Source of the DNA: Pseudomonas sp. MUP55
GTDB taxonomy: Bacteria > Pseudomonadota > Gammaproteobacteria > Pseudomonadales > Pseudomonadaceae
Length of the DNA: 64,000 nucleotides
Direction: 5' to 3'
Assembly (NCBI RefSeq): GCF_034043515.1
Contig: NZ_CP138214.1
Location: 1,054,001-1,118,000 of the forward strand
In this document: in pieces, positions 10,724 through 20,126 of the stretch
Layout: every line of letters starts with the position of its first letter
How positions within the stretch are numbered: position 1 is the first letter of the stretch
Notes under the pieces: generated by a model
What the model was told of the DNA's origin: nothing
Seen by the model: only the letters and a program-made list of their open reading frames with translations
The model's database searches: none
Position numbers and translations under genes: made by a program

Positions 10724-12166
10724 ATGAGCGAGTTGTTGTCCTCAGTCAGTGAACACCTCCTGGCACCCGGTGGCGTGACCATCGAAAATCTGCAAACCGT
10801 GCTGGGCGATCTGGCCGGACCAGGTATCGACGCGGCCGACCTGTACTTCCAGGGGCAGATTTCCGAGTCCTGGGCGTTGGAAGATGGCATCGTCAAGGAA
10901 GGCAGTTTCAACCTTGACCAGGGCGTAGGCGTACGCGCGCAATCCGGGGAAAAGACCGGTTTTGCCTACAGCAACGCGATTACCCTGGAAGCCTTGGGGC
11001 TGGCCGCGCGCGCGGCGCGCTCGATTTCCCGCGCCGGCCAGAACGGCACGGTGCAGGCGTTCAGCACCCAGGACGTGGCGCAGTTGTATGCGCCGGACAA
11101 TCCATTGGAAGTGATCAGCCGCGCCGAAAAAGTCGAGCTGCTCAAGCGTGTTGACGCGGCTACCCGCGCTCTGGACCCGCGTATTCAGCAAGTCACCGTG
11201 AGCATGGCCGGTGTGTGGGAACGCATCCTCGTAGCCTCTACCGATGGCGGGCTGGCGGCAGATGTACGGCCACTGGTGCGTTTCAACGTCAGTGTGATCG
11301 TCGAGCAGAACGGTCGCCGCGAGCGCGGCGGCCATGGCGGCGGCGGGCGTACCGACTACCGTTATTTCCTCGCCGAAGACCGTGCCATGGGCTATGCCCG
11401 TGAAGCGCTGCGCCAGGCGCTGGTCAACCTGGAAGCGATTCCCGCGCCGGCCGGCACCTTACCGGTGGTGCTGGGCTCGGGTTGGTCCGGTGTGCTGCTG
11501 CACGAAGCCGTGGGACATGGACTGGAAGGCGACTTCAACCGCAAGGGCAGTTCCGCCTACAGCGGGCGCATGGGCGAGATGGTCGCGTCCAAGCTGTGCA
11601 CCATCGTCGACGACGGCACCCTGGCCGGTCGCCGTGGTTCGTTGAGTGTGGACGACGAGGGCACGCCGACCGAGTGCACCACCCTGATCGAAAACGGTGT
11701 GCTCAAGGGCTACATGCAAGACAAGCTCAACGCCCGCCTGATGGGCGTGGCACGCACCGGTAACGGTCGCCGTGAATCCTATGCGCACTTGCCCATGCCC
11801 CGTATGACCAACACCTACATGCTCGGCGGCCAAAGCGATCCGGCAGAAATCATCGCCTCCGTGAAGCGCGGCATCTACTGCGCCAACCTGGGCGGCGGGC
11901 AGGTGGATATCACCAGCGGCAAGTTCGTGTTCTCCACCAGCGAGGCGTACTTGATCGAAGACGGCAAGATTACTGCGCCGGTCAAGGGCGCGACGTTGAT
12001 TGGCAATGGGCCGGAGGCCATGAGCAAGGTGTCGATGGTCGGCAACGACTTGTCGCTGGACAGCGGCGTGGGTACGTGCGGGAAGGACGGACAGTCAGTA
12101 CCGGTGGGCGTGGGCCAGCCGACGTTGAAGATCGATGCGATCACCGTGGGTGGCACGGGGTCGTAA
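10724..12166 (+). CDS. tldD: Metalloprotease TldD
   Basis: TldD is the catalytic subunit of the TldD/TldE (PmbA) protease, which degrades unstructured peptides and matures or disposes of modified peptides such as microcin B17 and CcdA in E. coli. The metal-binding motif [11 protein letters not shown] (an HExxxH motif) lies near residue 260. Start at 10724 ([17 protein letters not shown]) gives 480 residues, the family length; the open frame extends upstream to 10616 inside nit without homology. Its partner pmbA is 0.7 kb downstream, separated by darP on the opposite strand. Confidence 0.96.
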   Translation: MSELLSSVSEHLLAPGGVTIENLQTVLGDLAGPGIDAADLYFQGQISESWALEDGIVKEGSFNLDQGVGVRAQSGEKTGFAYSNAITLEALGLAARAARSISRAGQNGTVQAFSTQDVAQLYAPDNPLEVISRAEKVELLKRVDAATRALDPRIQQVTVSMAGVWERILVASTDGGLAADVRPLVRFNVSVIVEQNGRRERGGHGGGGRTDYRYFLAEDRAMGYAREALRQALVNLEAIPAPAGTLPVVLGSGWSGVLLHEAVGHGLEGDFNRKGSSAYSGRMGEMVASKLCTIVDDGTLAGRRGSLSVDDEGTPTECTTLIENGVLKGYMQDKLNARLMGVARTGNGRRESYAHLPMPRMTNTYMLGGQSDPAEIIASVKRGIYCANLGGGQVDITSGKFVFSTSEAYLIEDGKITAPVKGATLIGNGPEAMSKVSMVGNDLSLDSGVGTCGKDGQSVPVGVGQPTLKIDAITVGGTGS

Positions 12167-12179
12167 GCCCGAGAGCTTC

Positions 12180-12200
12180 GGGTGGCGAAGGCCGCCACCC
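12180..12200. terminator. Hairpin between convergent tldD and darP
   Basis: GGGTGGCG (12180-12187) pairs with CGCCACCC (12193-12200) around a 5-base loop. It sits between the two converging stop codons. There is no U-run on either strand, so it may slow rather than strictly terminate transcription. Confidence 0.4.
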
Positions 12201-12211
12201 GGGGAAGAGGA

Positions 12212-12733
12212 TCAGCGCAGGCCGCGTTGAGTCTCGTCCAGCTCACGGATGTATTTGAAGATTTTACGGCTGGTGGCCGGCGCCTTGTTATGCGCCAGTT
12301 CGTGTTGGGCCTGACGGATCAGGGAGCGCAATTGCTGGCGGTCCGCGTCCGGGTAGTCCAAGACGAATTTTTCCAGCACGGCGTCATCGCCCGAGATCAG
12401 GCGGTCACGCCAGCGCTCCAGGTTATGAAAGCGTTCGTTGTACTGGCGAGTGGAGGCATCGGTTTGATCGAGCAGGGCCAGAATGGCGTCAGTGTCCTGA
12501 TCGCGCATCAGCTTGCCGATAAACATGATGTGCCGTTTGCGCGCGATATTCGCGGTGTGCTTGGGCGCATCGGCCAGAGCCCGGCGCATTTCGTCGGTCA
12601 GTGGCAGTTTGGCAATCAAGTCCTTTTTGAGCGTTGTAAGGCGCTCGCCAAGGTCAACCAGAGCATGCAGCTCACGTTTGACCTGGGTTTTGCTTTTCTC
12701 CCCATCGAGGGAGTCGTCGTAAGAATCAACCAT
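12212..12733 (-). CDS. darP: Ribosome-associated protein DarP (YjgA, DUF615)
   Basis: The 173-residue, highly charged helical protein begins [19 protein letters not shown] and ends [10 protein letters not shown], both typical of the YjgA/DarP family. E. coli DarP binds the pre-50S particle and promotes late maturation of the peptidyl-transferase region. An upstream TTG would add five residues, but the ATG at 12733 fits the family. The gene lies head-to-tail between tldD and pmbA on the opposite strand, an arrangement shared with other pseudomonads. Confidence 0.92.
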   Translation of the reverse strand: MVDSYDDSLDGEKSKTQVKRELHALVDLGERLTTLKKDLIAKLPLTDEMRRALADAPKHTANIARKRHIMFIGKLMRDQDTDAILALLDQTDASTRQYNERFHNLERWRDRLISGDDAVLEKFVLDYPDADRQQLRSLIRQAQHELAHNKAPATSRKIFKYIRELDETQRGLR

Positions 12734-12841
12734 GGTGGCAGTCCGCAAAGAAACGCCGCCATGATAACCAGTCGGGGGCCGCTTGTCCGGCCCGGTCGCT
12801 CGATGGCCTTAACCGAGAGCAGAATTTGAGTGGAGAAAACC

Positions 12842-14188
12842 ATGAGTGCAGCCCAAAGCGTCGGTCCGCAAGCGTTACCGGCACTGCAGGAACAAGTCGA
12901 GCAGATCCTTGCCGAGGCCAAGCGCCAGGGCGCCAGCGCCTGTGAAGTCGCGGTGTCGCTGGAGCAGGGGCTGTCGACTTCGGTGCGTCAGCGGGAAGTT
13001 GAGACCGTAGAATTCAATCGCGACCAGGGGTTTGGCATTACCTTGTATGTGGGCCAGCGCAAAGGTTCGGCCAGTACGTCGGCCAGTGGCCCGGAAGCGA
13101 TTCGCGAAACCGTCGCCGCCGCGTTGGCCATCGCCAAGCACACCTCCGAAGATGAAAGCTCAGGCTTGGCCGACAAAGCATTGATGGCCAAGGATTTGCA
13201 GGATTTCGACCTGTTCCACGCCTGGGACATCACGCCAGAGCAAGCCATCGAGCAGGCACTGACCTGCGAAGCAGCGGCGTTCGACGCCGATGCCCGCATC
13301 AAGAACGCCGATGGCACCACCCTGAGTACTCACCAGGGCTGCCGTGTCTACGGCAACAGCCATGGTTTTATCGGTGGCTACGCCTCCACGCGTCATAGCC
13401 TCAGTTGCGTGATGATCGCCGAAGCCAACGGCCAGATGCAGCGTGATTACTGGTACGACGTGAACCGTCAAGGCGAGTTGCTGGCAGACCCGGCAAGCAT
13501 TGGCCAGCGTGCTGCGCAGCGTGCAGCCAGCCGTCTGGGTGCTCGCCCGGTGCCCACGTGCGAAGTGCCGGTGCTGTTTTCCGCCGAATTGGCCGGTGGC
13601 TTGTTCGGCAGTTTTCTCGGGGCGATTTCCGGTGGCAACCTATACCGAAAATCGTCATTCCTGGAAGGTGCGATTGGCCAGAAGCTGTTTCCTGAGTGGC
13701 TGACCATTGATGAGCGTCCGCACCTTATGCGCGCCATGGGCAGCGCCTCGTTCGACGGCGATGGCCTGGCCACGTATGCCAAGCCGTTCGTCGAGAAGGG
13801 CGAGCTGGTGTCTTATGTGCTGGGCACCTACGCGGGCCGCAAGCTCGGCCTGCCCAGCACCGCCAACTCCGGCGGCGTGCATAACCTGTTCGTGACCCAC
13901 GGCGATGAAGACCAGGCGGCGCTGTTGCGTCGGATGGGGCGCGGCTTGCTGGTGACCGAATTGATGGGCCATGGCCTGAACATGGTGACCGGTGACTATT
14001 CCCGCGGCGCGGCGGGGTTCTGGGTGGAAAACGGTGAGATTCAGTTCGCCGTCCAGGAAGTGACCATCGCCGGCAACATGCGCGATATGTTCAAGCAGAT
14101 CGTGGCTGTGGGTAACGACCTGGAGCTGCGCAGCAACATCCGCACGGGCTCCGTGTTGATCGAGCGGATGACGGTCGCCGGCAGCTGA
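12842..14188 (+). CDS. pmbA: Metalloprotease-partner PmbA/TldE
   Basis: PmbA (TldE) is the non-catalytic or regulatory half of the TldD/E protease. The ATG at 12842 has GGAGAAAA just upstream and gives a 448-residue protein, the usual size. It aligns in layout with TldD (for example ENGEIQFAVQEVTIAGN near the C-terminus) but has MGHGLNMVTGD where TldD has the HExxxH zinc motif, as expected for TldE. It is the last gene before a strong terminator at 14211-14244. Confidence 0.95.
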   Translation: MSAAQSVGPQALPALQEQVEQILAEAKRQGASACEVAVSLEQGLSTSVRQREVETVEFNRDQGFGITLYVGQRKGSASTSASGPEAIRETVAAALAIAKHTSEDESSGLADKALMAKDLQDFDLFHAWDITPEQAIEQALTCEAAAFDADARIKNADGTTLSTHQGCRVYGNSHGFIGGYASTRHSLSCVMIAEANGQMQRDYWYDVNRQGELLADPASIGQRAAQRAASRLGARPVPTCEVPVLFSAELAGGLFGSFLGAISGGNLYRKSSFLEGAIGQKLFPEWLTIDERPHLMRAMGSASFDGDGLATYAKPFVEKGELVSYVLGTYAGRKLGLPSTANSGGVHNLFVTHGDEDQAALLRRMGRGLLVTELMGHGLNMVTGDYSRGAAGFWVENGEIQFAVQEVTIAGNMRDMFKQIVAVGNDLELRSNIRTGSVLIERMTVAGS

Positions 14189-14210
14189 CCCGCGACGCTT
14201 CACCGAAAAA

Positions 14211-14244
14211 GGCGCGCCATCTGAATGATGGCGCGCCTTTTTTT
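14211..14244 (+). terminator. Rho-independent terminator after pmbA
   Basis: An 11-bp GC-rich stem (GGCGCGCCATC paired with GATGGCGCGCC, 5-base loop) ends at 14237 and is followed at once by seven T. It cleanly separates pmbA from the Fur-controlled fagA operon. Confidence 0.92.
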
Positions 14245-14302
14245 ATGGTTCCGATAGAAAGGATTCATTCCGCCATCCTTGTTTTGATTCTTAATATCAT
14301 TT

Positions 14303-14321
14303 AATAATGAATCTCATTACT
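14303..14321 (+). promoter_or_regulatory. Fur box upstream of fagA-fumC-orfX-sodA
   Basis: The 19 bases AATAATGAATCTCATTACT match the palindromic Fur consensus at 13 of 19 positions by my own alignment and lie 16 bp before the fagA start, inside an AT-rich stretch (14281-14321). The homologous fagA-fumC-orfX-sodA operon of P. aeruginosa is a known Fur target. This predicts repression in iron-replete cells and induction under iron limitation. Confidence 0.8.
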
Positions 14322-14336
14322 GGATGAGTGTGGATC

Positions 14337-14732
14337 ATGAGTTCTGTCTTGCATGAGGACCCGTACCTTGAGAGTTGGCGGTGGATGAGTCGCCAGATCC
14401 GCTGCGGGCTTGATCCCGATGAACCTCGCCTGATCGAACATTACCTCAGTGAGGGGCGATACCTGGCGTGTTGCACCGCGACCCACCCGTGGACCATCGC
14501 CGAAACGTCATTTCGCCTGCTCGTCGACACCGCCAACGACATCGCGCTGCCCTGGCATTGGCGCTCCCTGTGCCTGGACCAGGCCTGGCGCCCGCTGCGC
14601 GACCTGGAAAAACTCGCTCACTGCGCCTGCCGCCTCAAGCGCTGGCAGGCCTTTGCCTGGCAACTGGCGACGTGCCAATTGCTGCCATCCCTCTCTCACT
14701 CCGACTTGGTGCAAGGATCTAACGATGAGTAA
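14337..14732 (+). CDS. fagA: Fur-associated protein FagA
   Basis: FagA is the first gene of the iron-repressed fumarase/superoxide dismutase operon described in P. aeruginosa; its biochemical role is not known to me. The 131-residue protein is soluble and unusual in composition: seven cysteines (including a CC pair and a CxC) and eight tryptophans. The ATG at 14337 is preferred over an upstream GTG at 14328. Its last codons overlap the fumC start by eight bases, so fumC translation is probably coupled. The Cys content might support metal or redox chemistry, but that is only inference. Confidence 0.88.
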   Translation: MSSVLHEDPYLESWRWMSRQIRCGLDPDEPRLIEHYLSEGRYLACCTATHPWTIAETSFRLLVDTANDIALPWHWRSLCLDQAWRPLRDLEKLAHCACRLKRWQAFAWQLATCQLLPSLSHSDLVQGSNDE

Positions 14733-16101
14733 TAGCCGTATCGAACGCGACAGCATGGGCGAACTGCAAGTCCCCGCCGAGGCCCTGTACGGCGCGCAGA
14801 CCCAACGCGCGGTCAACAACTTTCCTATCAGTCATCAGCGCATGCCGGCGCAGTTCATCCGCGCGCTCATCCTGGCCAAGGCCGCTGCTGCCAGGGCCAA
14901 TGTCGACCTCAAGCAGATCAGCGAAGGGCAGGGCAAGGCCATTGTCGATGCCGCCCAAGGCTTGCTGGAAGGCGATTATATGCAGCACTTCCCGGTGGAT
15001 ATCTTCCAGACCGGCTCCGGCACCAGCTCCAACATGAACGCCAACGAAGTGATTGCCACCCTGGCCAGCCGTTTGCTGGGCGAGGTGGTGAACCCCAACG
15101 ACCACGTCAACTGTGGGCAAAGCAGCAACGACATTATCCCAACCACCATTCACGTCAGCGCGGCGCTGGTGCTGCACGAGCAAACACTGCCGGCCTTGCT
15201 GCACCTGGTGCAGGTGATCGAGCAAAAGGCCGAGGCGGTTCACCCGTTCATCAAGACCGGTCGTACCCACCTGATGGATGCCATGCCGGTGCGCATGAGC
15301 CAGGTGCTCAACGGCTGGGCGCAGCAGCTCAAGGCCAATATCGGCCATTTGCAAGACCTCTTGCCGGCTCTGCAGGCGTTGGCCCAGGGCGGCACGGCGG
15401 TAGGCACCGGCATCAACGCGCACCCTGAGTTTTCCACACGCTTCTGCCAGCACCTGAGTCAACTGACCCAGGTGAAGTTCACGCCGGGCAAGAACCTGTT
15501 TGCGTTGATCGGCTCCCAGGACACCGCCGTCGCCGTCTCCGGCCAGTTGAAAGCGACCGCTGTATCGCTGATGAAGATCGCCAACGACCTGCGCTGGATG
15601 AACTCCGGCCCGCTGGCCGGCCTCGGCGAAATAGAGCTGGAAGGCCTGCAACCGGGTTCATCGATCATGCCGGGCAAGGTCAACCCAGTGATTCCGGAAG
15701 CCACGGCCATGGTGGCCGCCCAGGTCATCGGCAACGACACGGTGATCACCGTTGCCGGCCAATCAGGCAACTTCGAACTGAACGTGATGCTGCCGATCAT
15801 CGCCCAGAACCTGCTCAGTAGCCTGCAATTGCTGGCCAATACCAGTCGTTTGCTGGCGGACAAGGCCATTGCCAGCTTCAAGGTCAACGAAGCGAAGCTT
15901 AAGGAAGCACTGTCACGCAATCCGATTCTGGTCACTGCCCTCAATCCGATCATTGGTTACCAAAAGGCCGCGCAAATCGCCAAGCAGGCGTATCAGCAGG
16001 GTCGTCCGGTAATCGATGTCGCCCTTGAACACACCGACTTGCCTCGCAGCCAACTGGAAGTCCTGCTGGACCCGGAAAAGCTCACGGCGGGCGGCGTGTA
16101 A
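14725..16101 (+). CDS. fumC: Class II fumarate hydratase FumC (iron-independent)
   Basis: FumC interconverts fumarate and malate without an iron-sulfur cluster and replaces the Fe-S fumarase when iron is scarce or oxidative stress is high. The 458-residue protein has the superfamily signature GSSIMPGKVNPVIPEA (near residue 312), the TGSGTSSNMNANEV substrate loop (near 95) and GRTHLMDAMPVR. The start is set by the eight-base overlap with fagA; a longer frame from 14449 is out-of-frame read-through of fagA. Fur control comes from the box at 14303. Confidence 0.96.
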   Translation: MSNSRIERDSMGELQVPAEALYGAQTQRAVNNFPISHQRMPAQFIRALILAKAAAARANVDLKQISEGQGKAIVDAAQGLLEGDYMQHFPVDIFQTGSGTSSNMNANEVIATLASRLLGEVVNPNDHVNCGQSSNDIIPTTIHVSAALVLHEQTLPALLHLVQVIEQKAEAVHPFIKTGRTHLMDAMPVRMSQVLNGWAQQLKANIGHLQDLLPALQALAQGGTAVGTGINAHPEFSTRFCQHLSQLTQVKFTPGKNLFALIGSQDTAVAVSGQLKATAVSLMKIANDLRWMNSGPLAGLGEIELEGLQPGSSIMPGKVNPVIPEATAMVAAQVIGNDTVITVAGQSGNFELNVMLPIIAQNLLSSLQLLANTSRLLADKAIASFKVNEAKLKEALSRNPILVTALNPIIGYQKAAQIAKQAYQQGRPVIDVALEHTDLPRSQLEVLLDPEKLTAGGV

Positions 16102-16128
16102 TCATCATCCCTGCTTTGGAGGCTCATC

Positions 16129-16557
16129 ATGGAGCACTGGAAACGTACGATCGAACGGGCCAATCGCTGCTTTATGGCGGGAGAGCTGGTTGACGCCCGC
16201 GAGGCCTACCTGCAAGCCCTGGCCCTGGCCCAAGTGTTGTTCGAACGCTGGGCGGATGCCGACGAAGCAGTGGCGGCTTGCGTCATTTCCCACCACAACC
16301 TGGCAGACCTGCACCTGCGCCTCAACCAGCCTGAGGAAAGCGCGCAATACCTCTGCGCCATTCACCAGCGCCTGCTGCAAACCATGCAGGACTCTCGCCT
16401 CAGCCCGCAGCTGCGCGAGGCAGCGTTGCGCCAGAGCAGCAAAACCTATGTCGAGCTGTTGAATTTCATCAGCGATCACGGCGAATACCCACGCACCCAT
16501 CGCTTGCTGGGCGCTGCCGCTACGCAACCGGCCACCTCTTACTATGGAGCACATTGA
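16129..16557 (+). CDS. Conserved helical protein of the fumC-sodA operon (OrfX)
   Basis: This 142-residue protein corresponds in position and size to the orfX/PA4469 protein of the P. aeruginosa Fur operon, whose function I do not know. It looks all-helical, with TPR-like pairs ([25 protein letters not shown] and [20 protein letters not shown] are successive hydrophobic/charged helices). It starts after a GGAGGC ribosome-binding site and ends one base before the sodA ATG. Consistent placement between two iron-sparing enzymes suggests an accessory role under iron limitation; this is inference. Confidence 0.85.
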   Translation: MEHWKRTIERANRCFMAGELVDAREAYLQALALAQVLFERWADADEAVAACVISHHNLADLHLRLNQPEESAQYLCAIHQRLLQTMQDSRLSPQLREAALRQSSKTYVELLNFISDHGEYPRTHRLLGAAATQPATSYYGAH

Positions 16558-16558
16558 T

Positions 16559-17170
16559 ATGACCTACACCCTGCCGGCGTTGCCTTATGCCTACGATGCG
16601 CTTGAACCCCATATCGACGCGCAAACCATGGAAATCCATTACACCAAGCATCACCAGACTTACATCAATAACCTTAATGCTGCAGTCGAGGGCACTGAGT
16701 ACGCTGGCTGGCCGGTGGAGAAGTTGGTTTCCAGCGTTGAAAAATTACCGGAGCAATTACGCGCTGCTGTGGTCAACCAAGGAGGCGGTCATGCCAACCA
16801 CTCGCTTTTTTGGGCGGTCATGTCGCCGGCAGGTGGCGGTAAGCCCGAGGGGGTTCTGGGCAATGCTATCGACGAACAGTTGGGTGGCTTCGACCGTTTC
16901 AAGGAGGCCTTTACCAAGGCGGCGCTGACCCGTTTCGGTAGCGGCTGGGCCTGGTTGAGTGTCACCCCGCAAAAGACCTTGGTAGTGGAAAGCAGCGGCA
17001 ACCAGGACAGCCCGCTGATGAGCGGCAACACGCCGATCCTGGGGCTGGACGTCTGGGAGCACGCCTACTACCTGCTGTACCAAAACCGACGACCGGAGTA
17101 CATCAATGCATTCTATAGCGTCATCAATTGGCCGGAGGTTGCCGCACGCTACCAGGCTGCCTTGGCCTGA
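16559..17170 (+). CDS. sodA: Manganese superoxide dismutase
   Basis: SodA converts superoxide to peroxide and oxygen in the cytoplasm with a Mn centre, replacing the Fe enzyme when iron is low. The 203-residue protein begins [17 protein letters not shown]. The metal ligands appear as His in [10 protein letters not shown] (near 27), His in [10 protein letters not shown] (near 80), and Asp and His in [10 protein letters not shown] (near 165). The ATG at 16559 matches the family; a start five codons earlier (16544) is possible but less likely. It is the last gene of the Fur-controlled operon. Confidence 0.96.
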   Translation: MTYTLPALPYAYDALEPHIDAQTMEIHYTKHHQTYINNLNAAVEGTEYAGWPVEKLVSSVEKLPEQLRAAVVNQGGGHANHSLFWAVMSPAGGGKPEGVLGNAIDEQLGGFDRFKEAFTKAALTRFGSGWAWLSVTPQKTLVVESSGNQDSPLMSGNTPILGLDVWEHAYYLLYQNRRPEYINAFYSVINWPEVAARYQAALA

Positions 17171-17202
17171 CATTCAACCTATAACAAGATCTAAGGCCGA
17201 CT

Positions 17203-18096
17203 ATGGGTACTGAAACACTGGCGATTAGCAGCGTGCGACTCTTTCGCTACGCGTTTGGCTCCCTGCTTCTCTTAGTCGGTACGGCATTGCTGGTGGCCAA
17301 TGGGTTGGCCTGGCTCGACTTGGAACCGCGCATCCTGCGTGCGCTGCAGGGCGGGTCGATCTGCGCACTCGGCACCGCACTGGGCGCGGTGCCGGTGTTG
17401 GTGATTCGCCGGATGCCGGCGGCGTTGAGCGATACCTTGCTGGGTTTTGGCGCCGGGGTCATGCTGGCGGCGACCGCCTTTTCGCTGGTGGTGCCGGGTA
17501 TTGCTGCCGCTGAAAGCCTGGGGCTCTCGCGTTGGGGCGCGGGCGGCTTGATCAGCTTCGGCATCATGCTGGGGGCATTCGGGCTGTATCTGGTGGACCT
17601 CAAGGTCTCCGGCGCCAGCCCGGAAATGCTGGTGGGTACGCCGGATAAACCGGTTATCCCGCCGCGCATCTGGCTCTTCGTGTTTGCCATCATCGCCCAT
17701 AACATACCCGAAGGCATGGCCGTGGGCGTCTCTGCTGGCGGCGGCATGGCGGATGCGGACAGCCTCGCCATGGGCATTGCCCTGCAGGACGTACCGGAGG
17801 GCTTGGTCATCGCGCTGGTATTGGCGGGGGCGGGGATGTCGCGGATCAAGGCGTTTCTGATCGGCGCTGCATCGGGTTTGGTGGAGCCCGTATTTGCCGT
17901 GCTGTGCGCTTGGTTGGTAAGCCTTGCCGAAGTGCTGTTGCCCTTGGGGCTGGCGCTGGCGGCGGGCGCAATGCTGTTGGTGGTGACCCATGAGGTCATC
18001 CCCGAGTCACGCCGAAACGGTCACGATAAGCTCGCCAGCCTGGGGTTGTGCATCGGGTTTTGCTTGATGATGGTGATGGATACGGCGTTGGGGTAG
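17203..18096 (+). CDS. ZIP family divalent metal transporter
   Basis: The 297-residue protein has about eight hydrophobic helices and the two ZIP signature segments HNIPEGMAVG (near residue 167) and QDVPEGLVIAL (near 198), whose His, Asn, Gln and Glu residues form the binuclear metal site. ZIP proteins import Zn, Mn or Fe. It starts 32 bp after sodA on the same strand and occupies the same place in P. aeruginosa, so it may read through from the Fur-controlled promoter. A Mn supply role for SodA is attractive but not shown by sequence. Confidence 0.88.
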   Translation: MGTETLAISSVRLFRYAFGSLLLLVGTALLVANGLAWLDLEPRILRALQGGSICALGTALGAVPVLVIRRMPAALSDTLLGFGAGVMLAATAFSLVVPGIAAAESLGLSRWGAGGLISFGIMLGAFGLYLVDLKVSGASPEMLVGTPDKPVIPPRIWLFVFAIIAHNIPEGMAVGVSAGGGMADADSLAMGIALQDVPEGLVIALVLAGAGMSRIKAFLIGAASGLVEPVFAVLCAWLVSLAEVLLPLGLALAAGAMLLVVTHEVIPESRRNGHDKLASLGLCIGFCLMMVMDTALG

Positions 18097-18121
18097 GGCT
18101 TACTCCTACAGAGCGAGCGGG

Positions 18122-18394
18122 TTATTCGCCTTCATCAAAGTAGTTATTGATCAGCGCGACTAATGCGTCCATCGCTTCCTGTTCTTGTTCGCCCTCGGTT
18201 TTGAGGTGGATCTTGGTGCCCTTGCCTGCGGCAAGCATCATCATTGCCATGATGCTTTTACCGTCGACCATCGATTCCGGACTGCGCCCGGCGCGTATCT
18301 GGCAGGGGAACTTACCGGCGACACCGACGAATTTGGCTGACGCCCGGGCATGCAAGCCCAGCTTGTTGATGATTTCAATTTCCAGAGCGGGCAT
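18122..18394 (-). CDS. ptsO: Phosphocarrier protein NPr (PtsO, HPr-like)
   Basis: The 90-residue HPr-fold protein has the phosphorylation site His in NKLGLHARASAKF (near residue 16) and the regulatory serine region ESMVDGKSIMAMMML. NPr passes phosphate from EI-Ntr (PtsP) to EIIA-Ntr (PtsN) in the nitrogen PTS, a regulatory rather than transport system. It is the distal gene of rpoN-hpf-ptsN-rapZ-npr, 16 bp after rapZ, and converges on the ZIP transporter. Confidence 0.95.
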   Translation of the reverse strand: MPALEIEIINKLGLHARASAKFVGVAGKFPCQIRAGRSPESMVDGKSIMAMMMLAAGKGTKIHLKTEGEQEQEAMDALVALINNYFDEGE

Positions 18395-18410
18395 CGCGGG
18401 GGTGTTCCTT

Positions 18411-19268
18411 TCAGCTAAGGTCGCGGTGGCGAACCTGGACGTTCTTGAGGGTTTGTTGCAACACTTGGCCGAGTCGTTCCGTCAGGTAGACAGAGCGGTG
18501 GTGACCACCGGTGCAGCCAATGGCAATGGTGACGTAGGCGCGATTGCTCGCGGCAAAGCGTGGCAGCCATTTGAGCAGGTAAGTGGAGATATCCTGGAAC
18601 ATCTCTTCCACGTCCGCTTGTGCCGCCAGGTAGTCGATCACCGGCTGATCGAGCCCTGACTGATCACGCAGCTCCGGCTTCCAGTAAGGATTGGGCAGGC
18701 AGCGCACGTCAAATACAAGGTCGGCATCCACCGGCATGCCACGCTTGAAGCCAAACGATTCGACCAGAAATGCGGTGCCAGGCTCCGGCTGGTTGAGCAA
18801 TCGCAGCTTGATCGCGTCGCGCAGTTGGTAAAGGTTCAGGTTGGTGGTGTTGATTTTCAGGTCGGCCAGATCAATGATCGGCCCCAGCAACTTGGTCTCG
18901 TCCTCAATGGCTTCCGCCAACGAACGGTTGGCGGTGCTGAGCGGGTGGCGTCGGCGGGTTTCGGAGAACCGCTTGAGCAGGGTTTCTTCGTCGGCATCCA
19001 AATACAACACGTCGCAATGAATATGCTTGGCGCGCACTTCCTCAAGCAGTTCGGGGAACCGCGAGAGATGGCTGGGCAGGTTGCGAGCGTCGATCGACAC
19101 GGCGACCAGTGGCTGCGGCAGCTCGGTGTGGATCAGGGCGCGTTCCGCCAATTCCGGCAGCAGCCCGGCGGGCAGGTTGTCGATGCAGTAGAAACCGCTG
19201 TCCTCGAGAACGTTGAGAGCAGTGCTTTTACCCGAGCCGGAACGGCCACTGACGATGATCAAACGCAT
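18411..19268 (-). CDS. rapZ: RNase adapter protein RapZ
   Basis: RapZ is an RNA-binding nucleotide-binding protein; in E. coli it recruits RNase E to GlmZ and so controls GlmS and amino-sugar supply to the wall. The 285-residue protein has Walker [10 protein letters not shown] (residues 8-16), Walker B-like segments and the C-terminal [13 protein letters not shown] motif (near 250), diagnostic for RapZ/YvcJ. It sits between ptsN (2-bp gap) and npr, the usual arrangement. Its RNA target in pseudomonads is not evident here. Confidence 0.95.
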   Translation of the reverse strand: MRLIIVSGRSGSGKSTALNVLEDSGFYCIDNLPAGLLPELAERALIHTELPQPLVAVSIDARNLPSHLSRFPELLEEVRAKHIHCDVLYLDADEETLLKRFSETRRRHPLSTANRSLAEAIEDETKLLGPIIDLADLKINTTNLNLYQLRDAIKLRLLNQPEPGTAFLVESFGFKRGMPVDADLVFDVRCLPNPYWKPELRDQSGLDQPVIDYLAAQADVEEMFQDISTYLLKWLPRFAASNRAYVTIAIGCTGGHHRSVYLTERLGQVLQQTLKNVQVRHRDLS

Positions 19269-19270
19269 GA

Positions 19271-19735
19271 TTATTGCCCGCTTTGTTCATCCAGGACGAC
19301 CTGATACAACGCCTCATTGCTGGTGGCGCTGCGCAGTTTTTCGCGTACTTCCTTGCGGTCGAGCATGCTGGCGATCTGCCGGAGCAGTTCCAGGTGCGCA
19401 TCGGTAGCCGCTTGCGGGACCAGCAGAACGAACAGCAGGTCGACCGGGGCGCCGTCGATGGCATCGAAATCGATGGGGGATTCCAGGTGCAGCAGGGCGC
19501 TGACGGGTGTGTCGCAGCCTTTGAGGCGGCAGTGAGGAATGGCTATGCCGTTACCAAAACCGGTCGAACCGAGTTTTTCACGGGCAATCAGCGCGTCGAA
19601 CACGTCCTGCATTTCCAGACCCGGCACTTCGCGCGAGATCAGGTTGGCAATTTGTTCGAGGGCTTTTTTCTTGCTGCCGCCCGGCACGTTCACGAGGGAA
19701 CGGCCGGGGGTCAGGATGGTTTCAAGTCGGATCAT
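19271..19735 (-). CDS. ptsN: Nitrogen PTS EIIA component PtsN
   Basis: The 154-residue EIIA-Ntr protein contains the phosphoryl-accepting His in [13 protein letters not shown] (near residue 67). It receives phosphate from NPr and regulates K+ transport, PHA storage and other targets in pseudomonads. Length and opening ([28 protein letters not shown] read in two pieces) match the family. It lies 10 bp downstream of hpf's reading direction and just before rapZ. Confidence 0.95.
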   Translation of the reverse strand: MIRLETILTPGRSLVNVPGGSKKKALEQIANLISREVPGLEMQDVFDALIAREKLGSTGFGNGIAIPHCRLKGCDTPVSALLHLESPIDFDAIDGAPVDLLFVLLVPQAATDAHLELLRQIASMLDRKEVREKLRSATSNEALYQVVLDEQSGQ

Positions 19736-19745
19736 GGGGGGAGAG

Positions 19746-20051
19746 TTAACGACCTGTACCTTGCATCAGGTGCAGATTCTTTTCCTTATGCTTTATGAGT
19801 TGGCGGTCGAGCTTGTCGTAGAGCGAGTCGATCGCCGCGTACATGTCTTCATGTTCCGCATTGGCGACGAGCTTGGCATTCGGTACGTGCAGGGTGGCCT
19901 CGATTTTCTGCTTGAGCTTGTCGACCTCCATGATGACCTGCACGTTGGTGATCTTGTCAAAATGCCCCGCAAGCTTGTTCAGCTTGCTCTCGGTGTACTC
20001 ACGCAGGGGTTTGGTGACTTCCAGCTGGTGTCCACTGATGTTGACTTGCAT
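19746..20051 (-). CDS. hpf: Ribosome hibernation promoting factor (HPF/YhbH type)
   Basis: The ATG at 20051 gives a 101-residue protein beginning MQVNISGHQLEVTKPLREY, the short HPF form that binds the 30S decoding region in stationary phase. A GGAGAAG ribosome-binding site lies just upstream. The open frame extends 18 codons further, but that part has no family resemblance. Position directly downstream of rpoN is conserved across gammaproteobacteria. Confidence 0.95.
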   Translation of the reverse strand: MQVNISGHQLEVTKPLREYTESKLNKLAGHFDKITNVQVIMEVDKLKQKIEATLHVPNAKLVANAEHEDMYAAIDSLYDKLDRQLIKHKEKNLHLMQGTGR

Positions 20052-20126
20052 ACAGCTTCTCCTTCGTTGCCAGTGCATAAAGCGGTGGGCAGAAATACCC
20101 ACCACTGGAACGCTGTGGCCCGCCCG

